Shown piece after piece: positions 35,735 through 44,751 of a stretch of 64,000 bases of DNA (position 1 is the stretch's first letter; each line of letters starts with the position of its first letter). The position numbers were made by a program, and so were the translations under genes. This DNA comes from Eubacterium sp. (GTDB taxonomy: Bacteria > Bacillota > Clostridia > Lachnospirales > Lachnospiraceae), in assembly GCA_017634555.1 (NCBI GenBank), contig JAGBNF010000005.1:62001-126000 (forward strand). The letters run 5' to 3'. The notes beneath the pieces were generated by a model that had not been told where the DNA came from, ran no database searches, and was given only the letters and a program-made list of their open reading frames with translations.

Positions 35735-36936
35735 AGATCATTCCCTCCGAGACGCTGTCTCGCAAATACTTCAGTGTCCTTTATCAGGACCTGTCCTATA
35801 GGGATAAGAAATGTATTGATCCAGATATGCTGGACCATATCATCTATCATCGCGTGTCCCGCAATGATAAGAAGAATAAACAACATATAATAGTCTCTTT
35901 TTACAAAGAAACGATACATGGCAACAGTCACAAGTATAAGCACGAGTACGGCAAGAATTATTCCGTACTGCTGCAGGAACTGCAGATAAAGATTATCCAC
36001 ATAAAGCTTCTCGCCCTGATAAGCCTGTTCACTGTAATCGATTCCGTTGCCGTACCAAGGTATCTGCTGACCCAGAAGCTTTATACCGTACTTCTCATAT
36101 GAAATATGTCCGTAAGCCAGTCTGTTTGCAAAAATCTTGTTGATTTTTGCAAGTATCGGAATATGGTGATCATACTTTATCAATATGATAAGGCTCGATA
36201 TTGCCACTATAACATACGAGAATATCACACCGAAGCCCATAACATTTCCAAGAAGTACAGCCTTATATCTGCATTTCTTATATTTCTTTACAATCTTGAT
36301 CGTCATAATGGAAACAAGAAGTATGCAGATGAAACAGAAGGAAAGTCTCGCGTCTGTCTTCTTATAAATCCAGATATTCGCTGCCCAGTAGCCTGCTATC
36401 CAGAACCAGTTCATTTTATCCTTCTTGATATACATATGAAGGGCGATTATGTTGAAAAGATATGCCGCAGGGAAGAGTGCATACAGATATCCGAGAAATT
36501 CTCTCGGTCTTGTAGACTCTTCATCCATAACATAGTTTGTGATCATTCCCACCTTACTCATCAGGATGATCAGTGAACACTCTGCTATGGTCAGCCACAT
36601 GGTGACTGCCGCAATCTTCTTATAATCTATATCTCTCGCACAGAAGATAAATATCAGGAACGTTGCCACCGTAAAGGACTTTGATAAATGTATGATATAC
36701 ATCATCGCACCTATCAGGATGACAGCAAAAAAAGCCCTTGATCCAAACTCCTGTTTCAGGAACTCCTTCAGCATCAGGAGTGAGAGGCATGCCACTATGA
36801 TTCCCTTGAAGAGCAGCGAATCGGTATCAAAACCCATTACTGTTGTCTTCAATATGTTGGAACCTATATAGAGCACATATGCCATGAAAAAGGGTATTTC
36901 CCATTTATACAGTTTTAGGTTACTGAAATAAGTCAT
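35710..36936 (-). CDS. O-antigen-polymerase-like protein (Wzy)
   Basis: A 408-residue polytopic protein with about 11 membrane helices and one large outer loop (about residues 275-330). The loop ends in 'YVDNLYLQFLQQYGIILAVL', a pattern common to Wzy-like polymerases of Gram-positive polysaccharide clusters, in which lipid-linked repeat units are joined outside the membrane. An Arg-containing loop precedes it ('FANRLAYGHISYEKYG'). Wzy proteins are poorly conserved, so the call rests on topology, the outer-loop motif and context: it lies in the same operon as the Wzz-like protein, initiating transferase and Wzx. It is the only such candidate in the window. Confidence 0.8.
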   Translation of the reverse strand: MTYFSNLKLYKWEIPFFMAYVLYIGSNILKTTVMGFDTDSLLFKGIIVACLSLLMLKEFLKQEFGSRAFFAVILIGAMMYIIHLSKSFTVATFLIFIFCARDIDYKKIAAVTMWLTIAECSLIILMSKVGMITNYVMDEESTRPREFLGYLYALFPAAYLFNIIALHMYIKKDKMNWFWIAGYWAANIWIYKKTDARLSFCFICILLVSIMTIKIVKKYKKCRYKAVLLGNVMGFGVIFSYVIVAISSLIILIKYDHHIPILAKINKIFANRLAYGHISYEKYGIKLLGQQIPWYGNGIDYSEQAYQGEKLYVDNLYLQFLQQYGIILAVLVLILVTVAMYRFFVKRDYYMLFILLIIAGHAMIDDMVQHIWINTFLIPIGQVLIKDTEVFARQRLGGNDLCTVKQTQ

Positions 36937-36949
36937 TTAGTCTTCTGTC

Positions 36950-37795
36950 CTATGGTGAAACCTGTTTTCCGCTCTTGCCGATAATTCCATGCCAGTAAGC
37001 CTTTGCGGCTATCTTTACCTGGGAGCGGCTTAAAAGAAGCAGCTTAACAAGAAGCTTAGGTGTCTTGATAAGAACTCTCTCCCAATATCTTCTGTCACTC
37101 TTCTTATAGCGAAGAATGAAGTTTCTTACGTAGTAGTACATTTTCCAGTCAGGATATGAAGGGAAATCAAAATCCTTTCCCAGGAACTTTCCGACCTTCT
37201 TGTCGGAATAGGAATCCTTATGATTTATCACGGACTTCTCAACCTTATAGATTCTGTAGCCCGCATCCACGATCCTGTCACTGTACTCGGCATCATCGAA
37301 GAATATGAAGAAATCAGATCTCGGGAAACCGATAACATCTATCACTGTTCTCGGAACAAAGAATCCGACGAACATCCACTGCTTAACTCTTCTGAAGCCC
37401 TTCTTGAAATAGTCATCCTTATTACAGTTTGACCAGTAGCAGCATTCCTCTCCCTTGATCTTCATAAGGTCAAAGATTGCAACAAGTGCATCCGGCTCCG
37501 GATATGCATCATCATCCATTCCCCAGATGAAATCCATATCATCCTCATATGCCGTTTCGACGCCTGTGCTGAAGCCGCCTGATCCACCAAGGTTTTCAGG
37601 CATCTCAACAACCTTTGCGCCCTCCGGTACATTTTCCTTAAGCCACTCCGGTGTTCCGTCCGTCGACGCATTGTCGATGATATAGAAGGAAAGCTGTGTA
37701 TCCTCCGGTGCCTTAAGTGCCTTAAGTGCAGCTATATTCTGCTTCAGACATTCAAGTCTGTTATATGTAACTACTACAATTCCTATCTTCTTCAT
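36950..37795 (-). CDS. GT2 glycosyltransferase, GlfT-like (putative galactofuranosyltransferase)
   Basis: A 281-residue GT2 enzyme starting 'MKKIGIVVVTYNRLECLKQN'. The block 'NLGGSGGFSTGVETA' followed by 'WGMDDDAYPEPDAL' is characteristic of the galactofuranosyl/rhamnosyl branch that includes GlfT enzymes. 'FIFFDDAEYSDRIVDAGY' carries the catalytic acidic residue. The ATG at 37795 has GAAAGG ten bases before it, so a longer 27-codon extension is rejected. glf in the same window supplies UDP-galactofuranose, which supports but does not prove the donor. A second, related transferase lies at 55383. Confidence 0.85.
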   Translation of the reverse strand: MKKIGIVVVTYNRLECLKQNIAALKALKAPEDTQLSFYIIDNASTDGTPEWLKENVPEGAKVVEMPENLGGSGGFSTGVETAYEDDMDFIWGMDDDAYPEPDALVAIFDLMKIKGEECCYWSNCNKDDYFKKGFRRVKQWMFVGFFVPRTVIDVIGFPRSDFFIFFDDAEYSDRIVDAGYRIYKVEKSVINHKDSYSDKKVGKFLGKDFDFPSYPDWKMYYYVRNFILRYKKSDRRYWERVLIKTPKLLVKLLLLSRSQVKIAAKAYWHGIIGKSGKQVSP

Positions 37796-37814
37796 TATGA
37801 ATAAACCTTTCTGT

Positions 37815-38708
37815 TTATAACTGGTTACGGTAGATCTCATAGGATTCAAGCATATTTGTATACTTGAATCTTGCATATTCCTTCATGTCATCGAAGGATT
37901 TTGTGGTTGCAACACCATGCATATGCAGGATCTTAACCTTAGGAGAATAAATAGTCTTATAACCCTCTCTCCTGCAGCGCTCTGCCATGATAAGCTCCTC
38001 GAAATAGAACCTTGTCTCAGGATCAAAGAGCACCTCATTATCCTTTATGAAAAGATCGGTAACGATAACACAGGAGCCCGAGAATACCGGATTTAGCCAC
38101 TCCTTCTTATAGTCATCCGACTTCTTATTTCCCGTAACCGTACGGATCATGCTGATTGCAAAATTCGGAAGATACTTCTTGATCTTATTCTTCTCAAGTC
38201 TGTTCTTCTCCCATTCTGCGCCCTCATCAAGATTAGCCAGTCTTTCTCTGACCTTCTCCATATCCTTTTCCACAACATCTATCGATGGATATTCAGGATA
38301 TAATGGTGACTGATGCTCAGCTACTGTCGGCGCATAGATATCCGGGCCGATCATGTGATATTCATCCTCGTTTCTAAGCTTTACAAGCTCCGTGAGGAAG
38401 TTCTTCTGCTTTATCACGATATCATTATTAAGCGCGATAATGAAAAGCGGGTTCATCATCCTCGCAATCTTGTAGGCCTTGTTATTTCCTCTGCTGAAGC
38501 CGTCAGCATCAGGATTTACGCAAACCTTTACATTCTTTATACCGGCATATTTCTCACGGAGTATCTTGTCGCTTCCGTCCTTTGAGCCGTTATCATATAT
38601 GATTATCACGCACTTCTCTATTCCATCCAGCTTGAGGAGGGAATCCACACAGTTGATTGTCTCCTCATGTGCCTTATAGTGCAGGATATTAAAACAGGCA
38701 AGTATCAT
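37815..38708 (-). CDS. glycosyltransferase family 2 (rhamnosyltransferase-like)
   Basis: A 297-residue GT2 enzyme. It has 'IIYDNGSKDGSDKILREKY', 'FSRGNNKAYKIARMM' and the acidic site 'IIALNNDIVI'. 'FYFEELIMAERCRREGYKT' is the catalytic base region and 'ILHMHGVATTKSFD' closes the domain. This layout is common to rhamnosyl-type transferases. The ATG overlaps the stop of the upstream GT2 gene as ATGA, so the two are translationally coupled. Donor sugar not assignable. Confidence 0.88.
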   Translation of the reverse strand: MILACFNILHYKAHEETINCVDSLLKLDGIEKCVIIIYDNGSKDGSDKILREKYAGIKNVKVCVNPDADGFSRGNNKAYKIARMMNPLFIIALNNDIVIKQKNFLTELVKLRNEDEYHMIGPDIYAPTVAEHQSPLYPEYPSIDVVEKDMEKVRERLANLDEGAEWEKNRLEKNKIKKYLPNFAISMIRTVTGNKKSDDYKKEWLNPVFSGSCVIVTDLFIKDNEVLFDPETRFYFEELIMAERCRREGYKTIYSPKVKILHMHGVATTKSFDDMKEYARFKYTNMLESYEIYRNQL

Positions 38709-39736
38709 TTAAGTTTCCCCCTAAGTGCTCTCAGATCTCTGAAGAGATCATACAGATTGAAAAGTCTCTTACCCTCAAAAAGGAATATCTGAAATCTTGT
38801 AAAGAAATCCAGCTTTCTTCTGTTCTTTGACTCGAAGAACTCCTCCGAGCCGAATTCCTCATAGGCCTTCTTTCTCTCTTCCTTCAGCTGTTTTTTGTCG
38901 CATGCCTTGAGACCCTTATACAGATAGACTCTGTGCACTGCCTTCATATCTTCTACGAAGTTTACAGCAAAGGATTTATACAGCTTTGCCGATGAGAGAT
39001 CAACCCTCTCCTTCAGGGCATTCTGCTTTTTCAGATATTCGGTAAGTGCATCGGGATTCACCTTGTTGCATGCCGATGCATCATTCTCATAATAGAAATA
39101 CCAGAGTGAATTAACGAGGACTATACGTTTCATAAGACCTATAGCATCTATATTCCAGATGCAGTCCTCACCGATCTTGATATTCTCGTCAAAGCATACC
39201 TCTTCGGCATATTCGCGTCTCACAAGAAAAGCAACCGGTCCGCGGCTGATATAGCTTCCGTCCTTAAAATGATACAGGTTCTTGAAGCTTATCATATGTG
39301 ATATCAGGTCTTCCTTATCCTTAATCCTCTTAAGTCTGCCTGTGGAAACAGTCTTCTCAGGCAGCTCACGTCCACGGATAAGCTTTCCCTTTACCATATC
39401 ATAGGCGCCTGCTTCGGCAATCTTATGAGCCTCATCTATAAAGTGATTCAGGATCATATCGTCCGCATCAACGAAAGTTATATATCTTCCCTCGGACTCC
39501 TTGATTCCTCTGTTTCTCGCGGCGGATACACCTCTGTTCTCCTGCTCGATGAGCTTCAGACCCTCACGGTCTTTCACTGCATTCTTAAGCTGAGTGCTGT
39601 GCTCCTCATCACTTCCGTCATTGATGACAACAATCTCCGTTTCAAGAGAAGTATTCTCATAAATGCTGTCGAGACATTTATTAAAAAGTTCGATATCCCC
39701 GTTGAAATAAGGGATAATAACGCTTACTTCCTTCAA
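38705..39736 (-). CDS. glycosyltransferase family 2 (EpsJ/CpsI-like)
   Basis: A 343-residue GT2 enzyme. 'VSVIIPYFNGDIELFNKC', 'TEIVVINDGSDEE', 'NRGVSAARNRGIKESEGRYI' and 'FVDADDMILNHFIDEA' are textbook blocks of the polysaccharide GT2 group, with the D-x-D at 'DADD'. No ATG gives the expected N-terminus; TTG at 39736 has AGGAG seven bases upstream and starts right at the first strand, so it is preferred over an ATG 14 codons earlier inside the upstream gene. The C-terminal 100 residues are basic and helical and may touch the membrane. Confidence 0.87.
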   Translation of the reverse strand: MKEVSVIIPYFNGDIELFNKCLDSIYENTSLETEIVVINDGSDEEHSTQLKNAVKDREGLKLIEQENRGVSAARNRGIKESEGRYITFVDADDMILNHFIDEAHKIAEAGAYDMVKGKLIRGRELPEKTVSTGRLKRIKDKEDLISHMISFKNLYHFKDGSYISRGPVAFLVRREYAEEVCFDENIKIGEDCIWNIDAIGLMKRIVLVNSLWYFYYENDASACNKVNPDALTEYLKKQNALKERVDLSSAKLYKSFAVNFVEDMKAVHRVYLYKGLKACDKKQLKEERKKAYEEFGSEEFFESKNRRKLDFFTRFQIFLFEGKRLFNLYDLFRDLRALRGKLK

Positions 39737-39755
39737 TTCCCAACTCCTGACCCTA

Positions 39756-40823
39756 TTAAAGGTTTCTGAAAATCTCAATGGTTCTTTCTATTCCGGTCTT
39801 TATATCATACTGTGCCTTCCAGCCCAGTCCGTTCAGCTTTGAGCCGTCCAGTCTCGCCTTTGTAGCCTTACTGTAGCCTGCGCTCTCTATGGCATCAGGT
39901 ATATCGAATACCACCTTCTTTCCGGCACAGCCTGCAATCAGTCCCGCAAGATCCTTAAGTGTTATATCTGACGCTTCATCGGCTATGTTGTAAGCTTCAC
40001 CGGTCTCGCCCTTCAGAAGGACCGTAAGAAGTCCCGATACCGCATCCGTAACATATGTGTAGGAATAGAACTGATTTCCTTCACTCTTTAATACGATATC
40101 CTCACCGTTTATGGCTTTCTTGATAAACTGAGATATTGCCTTTGTGTCACTGTCAAGCATTGTAGGACCGTAGGAACGTGTTGGTCTTGCGATTACCACA
40201 TCCATCTCCTTCTGACTGATATATGCCTGGCACAGTGCCTCAGAACAACGCTTACTCTCCGGATATCCGGCTCTCAGTGTATTGCAGTCGATATATCCGC
40301 AGTAATCCTCGCTGAAAAGCTCTGTATCACCTCTGTTCTCACCATAGATTTCGTTTGATGATGTAAAGAGTACTCTTCCCGTATTATGTGATGCCGCATA
40401 TTCAAGCAGATAATAGAGGCCAAGAATATTTGATGTAACAGTTCCGATAGGATCTGTAGCATAAGCAACCGGATGTGTATTACTTGCAAGGTGAAGTATA
40501 AAATCCGGAGTTCCTATAACATCATCCGTATACGGTGTATTTATGTCGTGCTTTATAAAACTGAAGCACGGATCCTCCATATAGCTTCCGAATCTCCTGG
40601 CAGCCTTCTCCTCGCTTCTTCCAACGGCGCTGACTTTGCAGCCGAGATTATCTGTCTTATTCTTCTTCATGATGACATCTATGATACAGCTGCCCATCAT
40701 TCCTGTTGCACCTGTTATAAGCACAGTCTTTCCCGAGAGCTTCTCCCACGGAAGATCAAGGGACGCCACAGCCGAAATATCATCCATATATTTTTCCGAA
40801 GCATATAACTTTTGTGAATCCAT
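39756..40823 (-). CDS. NAD-dependent epimerase/dehydratase (extended SDR)
   Basis: A 355-residue extended short-chain dehydrogenase that acts on nucleotide sugars. The NAD-binding motif is 'VLITGATGMMGSCIIDVIMK', the catalytic Tyr-x-x-x-Lys is 'YPESK', and 'DFILHLASNTHPVAYA' and 'YTYVTDAVSGLLTVL' are further family blocks. It resembles the UDP-glucuronate decarboxylase/dTDP-glucose dehydratase branch, though the substrate is open. It lies downstream of an IspD/TarI-like cytidylyltransferase and a LicD protein, with 37 bases to the latter. It may act on the CDP-activated compound they use, or on an unrelated sugar nucleotide. Confidence 0.88.
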   Translation of the reverse strand: MDSQKLYASEKYMDDISAVASLDLPWEKLSGKTVLITGATGMMGSCIIDVIMKKNKTDNLGCKVSAVGRSEEKAARRFGSYMEDPCFSFIKHDINTPYTDDVIGTPDFILHLASNTHPVAYATDPIGTVTSNILGLYYLLEYAASHNTGRVLFTSSNEIYGENRGDTELFSEDYCGYIDCNTLRAGYPESKRCSEALCQAYISQKEMDVVIARPTRSYGPTMLDSDTKAISQFIKKAINGEDIVLKSEGNQFYSYTYVTDAVSGLLTVLLKGETGEAYNIADEASDITLKDLAGLIAGCAGKKVVFDIPDAIESAGYSKATKARLDGSKLNGLGWKAQYDIKTGIERTIEIFRNL

Positions 40824-40860
40824 TTTTATCCTTTCGATCAGTTACTCGATCATTTTTCTA

Positions 40861-41676
40861 TCAGTCTTCAACTATCCTGATATGGTCACTGACTCTGGCC
40901 TCCTCAGGCGGAAACTGCATGTAGTCATTGTAAATTCTTGTAAGATATTTATCGTATTCCTTCGGGACGTTCAGCATGATATCTTCAAACTGAAGCTTCT
41001 CCGGCTTTCCGAAATATGATACCGGAACAAACTCTCTGAATCCGTATCTTCCGGAAATGTCACCCACAAGCTTACATTTCTTGCCCTTGGTACTCTTAAA
41101 TACCTTATCAAAGCCTTCCTGTTCCTTCTTCAGGCTCAGCTTCTCATTCAGCTTAAAGGTCTTTGCAAACTTTATAAGCATTCTCTCATGGAGAGGTCTC
41201 TCCATCTTGCGGAGTCTGTCAATATTGCAGAAGCCTATTCTCATCTTCCTGTAGTAATATCCCAGCTTATAGAGGAACTGCTTAGGTCTCTGATCCGGAT
41301 AACCGTCTATCGGGAATACATCGATACTGAGATAGCTTACTGCATTTTCATCCAGTCTCTTCTCGCTGACACGTGTCTCAAGATCTCTTATCTTAAGCGG
41401 ATAGAAGTAAACATCCTCCTGTATGGAGAAATGCTCAACATCATATCTTTCCTTCAGCTTGGTTCTGTATATTTCAAGGAACTTATCATAATCCTTTCTC
41501 GGCATAGCCACATCCATATCATCATCCCATGGGATAAAGCCCTTGTGGCGGACAGCACCGAGAAGTGTTCCTCCTACTGCATAATATCTGAGCCCGTTCT
41601 CTTCACAGACTCTTATAAAATCCTTGAGTATGTCCAGCTCAAGCAGCTGAACACGTCTAAGTTCCGATTCCGACAT
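40861..41676 (-). CDS. LicD family phosphotransferase
   Basis: A 271-residue LicD/fukutin-type nucleotidyltransferase-fold protein, which transfers phosphocholine or another phospho-alcohol from a CDP donor onto a glycan. The core motif is 'YAVGGTLLGAVRHKGFIPWDDDMDVAMPR', given here in parts: 'GGTLLGAVRHKGF' and 'WDDDMDV' with the metal-binding Asp residues near 46-54. The ATG at 41676 has AAGGAG seven bases upstream and lies 14 bases after the cytidylyltransferase stop. A longer TTG start is possible but has no ribosome-binding site. Together with the cytidylyltransferase it forms a CDP-linked substituent pathway. Confidence 0.92.
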   Translation of the reverse strand: MSESELRRVQLLELDILKDFIRVCEENGLRYYAVGGTLLGAVRHKGFIPWDDDMDVAMPRKDYDKFLEIYRTKLKERYDVEHFSIQEDVYFYPLKIRDLETRVSEKRLDENAVSYLSIDVFPIDGYPDQRPKQFLYKLGYYYRKMRIGFCNIDRLRKMERPLHERMLIKFAKTFKLNEKLSLKKEQEGFDKVFKSTKGKKCKLVGDISGRYGFREFVPVSYFGKPEKLQFEDIMLNVPKEYDKYLTRIYNDYMQFPPEEARVSDHIRIVED

Positions 41677-41690
41677 ATCGTCTCTCCTTA

Positions 41691-42401
41691 TCAATCATGC
41701 TTTCCTCTGATATAAGCCTTGAACAGCTCAAGGTCATCCTTTGTTGTAAGCTTGATATTCTTATCGGATCCTGTTGCAAAATGTAATCTTTCTCCAAGCT
41801 CAACCATCATCGTATTTGTATAGGATGATCCGTATATTCCGATTTCCTTCTCGAAGGCTTCATGATACTTCGCATCAAGCACACCGAACTTATATGCCTG
41901 TGGTGTAGCAACTCGGCGAAGTGTCTCTCTCGGGATATACTCAGTAGTTGTTGTCTCATCATCCTTCGATACCACGAATATCTGCTCATTATATGGCATT
42001 GAAGTTACTGCATTTCCGTACTTCTTGCAGGTTCTGATCACATCTGTAAGAACCTCTGCTTCTACGAGAGGTCTGATACCGTCATGGATAACAACTATAT
42101 CTTCTTCGGTACATTTATCTTCCAGATTATATACACCGTTTCTTATGGATTCCTGACCTGTGGAACCGCCTGCGACTATCCACTTCAGCTTATCGATGCC
42201 ATACTGCTTTGCATAAGCCCATACAACATCATGCCAACCGTCTATACATACAAGCTCGATGGCATCAATAAGCGGATGCTTCTGAAATCCCTCAAGTGTA
42301 TATACGAGCACCGGCTTATCATATACATTGATAAACTGCTTCGGTATATCCATACCCATGCGCTGACCGGAACCTCCGGCAATTATTACTGCAACATTCA
42401 T
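41691..42401 (-). CDS. IspD/TarI family cytidylyltransferase
   Basis: A 236-residue CTP-dependent cytidylyltransferase. The N-terminal nucleotide-binding motif is 'IIAGGSGQRMGMDIPKQF', followed by 'VAGGSTGQESIRNG', 'VVIHDGIRPLVEAEVL' and 'ATPQAYKFGVL'. The fold is shared by IspD (isoprenoid pathway) and TarI (ribitol-phosphate cytidylyltransferase). Its place next to a LicD gene, deep in a polysaccharide operon, argues for TarI-like or choline/other alcohol-phosphate activation. IspD cannot be excluded without comparison to a second copy in the genome. Confidence 0.88.
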   Translation of the reverse strand: MNVAVIIAGGSGQRMGMDIPKQFINVYDKPVLVYTLEGFQKHPLIDAIELVCIDGWHDVVWAYAKQYGIDKLKWIVAGGSTGQESIRNGVYNLEDKCTEEDIVVIHDGIRPLVEAEVLTDVIRTCKKYGNAVTSMPYNEQIFVVSKDDETTTTEYIPRETLRRVATPQAYKFGVLDAKYHEAFEKEIGIYGSSYTNTMMVELGERLHFATGSDKNIKLTTKDDLELFKAYIRGKHD

Positions 42402-42417
42402 TTTATGCTCCTCCGGA

Positions 42418-43284
42418 TTAAAAACTCTTCTGCGGCTTTATTCCGACAAACTTCGCTCTAAGGAAGGTATAAGCCTTATTCAGCTTATTGATCTTCTCCA
42501 TATACATAAATGGAATCTCCCGGATCTCATCTTCCTTTATATTTCCGACTTCAAGCTGATGCTCAAGCCATACGTTGAAAAGTCTCTCGCTGACTCTTCC
42601 CGGGAAACGGTTCTCGAAAGCTGAAAGCTCTGCTCCACCGTCGCCTTCCTTCGCAAGTCTTTCTGTCATTTCGAAAAGGATGCTGAATATCCAGTTGCAA
42701 TAATCGTCCACCAGCTCCCTCTTCATGATCATCATGTTGAACATATATCCCCAGGTTCTTCCCATTGCCTTATCATAGGCCTTTCCATACTCAGGATATT
42801 TCTCCAGCATGATCTCCTTTGCAGTCTCAAGCTCCTTTATATGATGGTTGTGAGCATAGTGCTGCTCGAGAGTCTCAATATAATAATGTCTCTTCTTAGG
42901 TACAAAAACCTTTTTGCTTCCGAGAAGCGGATTTATCTGCTTATACTTAAGAACTCTGTCAAAGAGCTCTCCCTTCCTGCTTCCTTCAAAATGTCTTCTG
43001 TAATGTGCCAGTCCTATATAATCTGCCTTCAGATTCTTCCATGCCCAGTAAAGTCCCGTAAGCTCACAGAACTGAGCATTCTTATCGGAAATGTTATCTC
43101 CCGTGTTATCCTTCTGAAATCCGAGATCCAGCGGATTTCCGTTCTCATCTGTCTTACCCTCTGCACCTACGTGAAGCGGGATATACATTTTATCTGTCGG
43201 CATCTCAAAGGCCTTATGAGTTGCTACCACAACCCATACCTTTGCTTTTCTTTCATAATCACTGTTTATAAATCTATCATCCAT
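42418..43284 (-). CDS. DUF4422 glycosyltransferase
   Basis: A 288-residue protein of the DUF4422 group, found in capsule and exopolysaccharide loci and regarded as a glycosyltransferase. Typical blocks are 'VWVVVATHKAFEMPTDKMY', 'LTGLYWAWKNLKADYIGLAH' followed by 'YRRHF', and 'YGKAYDKAMGRTWGYMFNM'. The ATG at 43284 has AGGAA seven bases upstream; a GTG six codons earlier is a less likely start. It is the second sugar-adding gene after the initiating transferase, so it is a good candidate for adding the second residue of the repeat unit. Confidence 0.88.
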   Translation of the reverse strand: MDDRFINSDYERKAKVWVVVATHKAFEMPTDKMYIPLHVGAEGKTDENGNPLDLGFQKDNTGDNISDKNAQFCELTGLYWAWKNLKADYIGLAHYRRHFEGSRKGELFDRVLKYKQINPLLGSKKVFVPKKRHYYIETLEQHYAHNHHIKELETAKEIMLEKYPEYGKAYDKAMGRTWGYMFNMMIMKRELVDDYCNWIFSILFEMTERLAKEGDGGAELSAFENRFPGRVSERLFNVWLEHQLEVGNIKEDEIREIPFMYMEKINKLNKAYTFLRAKFVGIKPQKSF

Positions 43285-43315
43285 TTTTCGGTTCCTATTC
43301 ACCTGATTTTATTTT

Positions 43316-44719
43316 TTAGTAAGCATTCTTATTTACGAAGCCCTTGAATACTGTAAGGAACATGATCTTTATATCCATCCATACTGACCAGTTCTCGATA
43401 TAGTAAAGATCATACTTGATTCTCTCAGGAATACTTGTATCACCTCTGAGACCGTTAACCTGTGCCCATCCTGTGATTCCCGGACGAACCTGATGCTTAA
43501 CGTTATATCTCGGAATCTCTTCCATAAACTGCTCTACAAACTGCTTTCTCTCAGGTCTCGGTCCGACTATGCTCATTGATCCGAAAAGCACATTGAAGAA
43601 CTGAGGAAGTTCATCAATACTTGTCTTTCTGAGAAGTGCTCCGACCTTGGTAACTCTGGCATCACCCTTGGTTGTCCAGCCCTTCTTCTCATCCTCAGGT
43701 CTCTGCTGAACCATGGATCTGAACTTATACATATTGAATTCCTTGTTGTGATATCCAACTCTCTTCTGCTTGAAGATGATCGGTCCCGGTGAAGAAACCT
43801 TGACCATTATCGCAGCAACAAGCATTACAGGCGAGAAGAGGATTATAAAGAACAGTGAGAAGAGGATATCCATCAGTCTCTTTACTGCTCTGTTGAAGGA
43901 ATCTGTAAGCGGTACGCTTCTGATATTTACCACCGCAACTCCGTCCATATCCTCAGTAACCGGATTGGAATGAATGATTCCCGTATAATCCGGAATAAAC
44001 TTTGTATGTACACCGTACTTCTCGCAGGTATCAACCACCTCACCCAGCTTTCCGTATGCTGCAAGAGGAAGTGTAACCGCAACCTCGTCGACCACATTTT
44101 CCTGAAGTATTCCGGCCAGCTTCTCGATCTTTCCGATAACCTTGGCCTTCTTATATTCCTGACCTTCCTCGGCAAGGTCATCAAGAACTCCGTATATCTT
44201 ATATCCCCACTCCGGATTTCTCTTCATGGCATCAACAAGTCTGTCCGATGCATCCGAAAAACCGACAAGCAGAATATTTCTCTGATTGACGCCCTTTCTC
44301 CTCATAGCTGATGTGATCTTCTTGATGATGATCCTCTCAACTATTGCAAGAATCGTATTCAGCATTATGAACCAGAAGAATACCTTGATGGAGAAGTGAA
44401 CGATATTGCCCACCTTCCTGAAAAGATATAATACAAGTGCCATCACGAGAAGACCCATGAGATTCGATAATATGACATTACCTATAATTCTTACGGAGCT
44501 CATAAGCTTCTTGGAATTATAAAGATGGAAATTCTTGTAAATGATCGCGAAGATCGGAACTATCGCGATAAGAATCGGTATGTAGCTTACAGCCTTAATG
44601 TAGTATGACATCTGGTCACGAAATACAATGTATAAAGCTGCGAAATAAGATAAACAAATGATCAAAACATCCAGTATCAACTTGATAATACCGGAATATT
44701 TCTGGTTATTCTCAATCAT
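43316..44719 (-). CDS. undecaprenyl-phosphate glycosylphosphotransferase (repeat-unit initiator)
   Basis: A 467-residue polyprenyl glycosylphosphotransferase of the WbaP/WcaJ type that moves a sugar phosphate from a UDP-sugar to undecaprenyl phosphate. It has four N-terminal membrane helices, a central Rossmann-like domain ('NILLVGFSDASDRLVDAM'), a fifth hydrophobic segment near 280, and the catalytic domain with 'GPIIFKQKRVGYHNKEFNMY', 'KTSIDELPQFFNVLFG', 'MSIVGPRPE' and 'RPGITGWAQVNGLRG'. The conserved Asp-Glu pair is present. It is the only initiating enzyme in the window and is the second gene of the long operon, after the Wzz-like protein. Confidence 0.95.
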   Translation of the reverse strand: MIENNQKYSGIIKLILDVLIICLSYFAALYIVFRDQMSYYIKAVSYIPILIAIVPIFAIIYKNFHLYNSKKLMSSVRIIGNVILSNLMGLLVMALVLYLFRKVGNIVHFSIKVFFWFIMLNTILAIVERIIIKKITSAMRRKGVNQRNILLVGFSDASDRLVDAMKRNPEWGYKIYGVLDDLAEEGQEYKKAKVIGKIEKLAGILQENVVDEVAVTLPLAAYGKLGEVVDTCEKYGVHTKFIPDYTGIIHSNPVTEDMDGVAVVNIRSVPLTDSFNRAVKRLMDILFSLFFIILFSPVMLVAAIMVKVSSPGPIIFKQKRVGYHNKEFNMYKFRSMVQQRPEDEKKGWTTKGDARVTKVGALLRKTSIDELPQFFNVLFGSMSIVGPRPERKQFVEQFMEEIPRYNVKHQVRPGITGWAQVNGLRGDTSIPERIKYDLYYIENWSVWMDIKIMFLTVFKGFVNKNAY

Positions 44720-44751
44720 TATGAGACTCCTTAGTACCTTAAAATTTTAGA

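Noticed and set aside
41691..42401. Housekeeping ispD of the isoprenoid pathway
   Set aside because: The gene is in a polysaccharide operon beside licD; possible, but context favours a CDP-alcohol role. Kept as an alternative in the entry.
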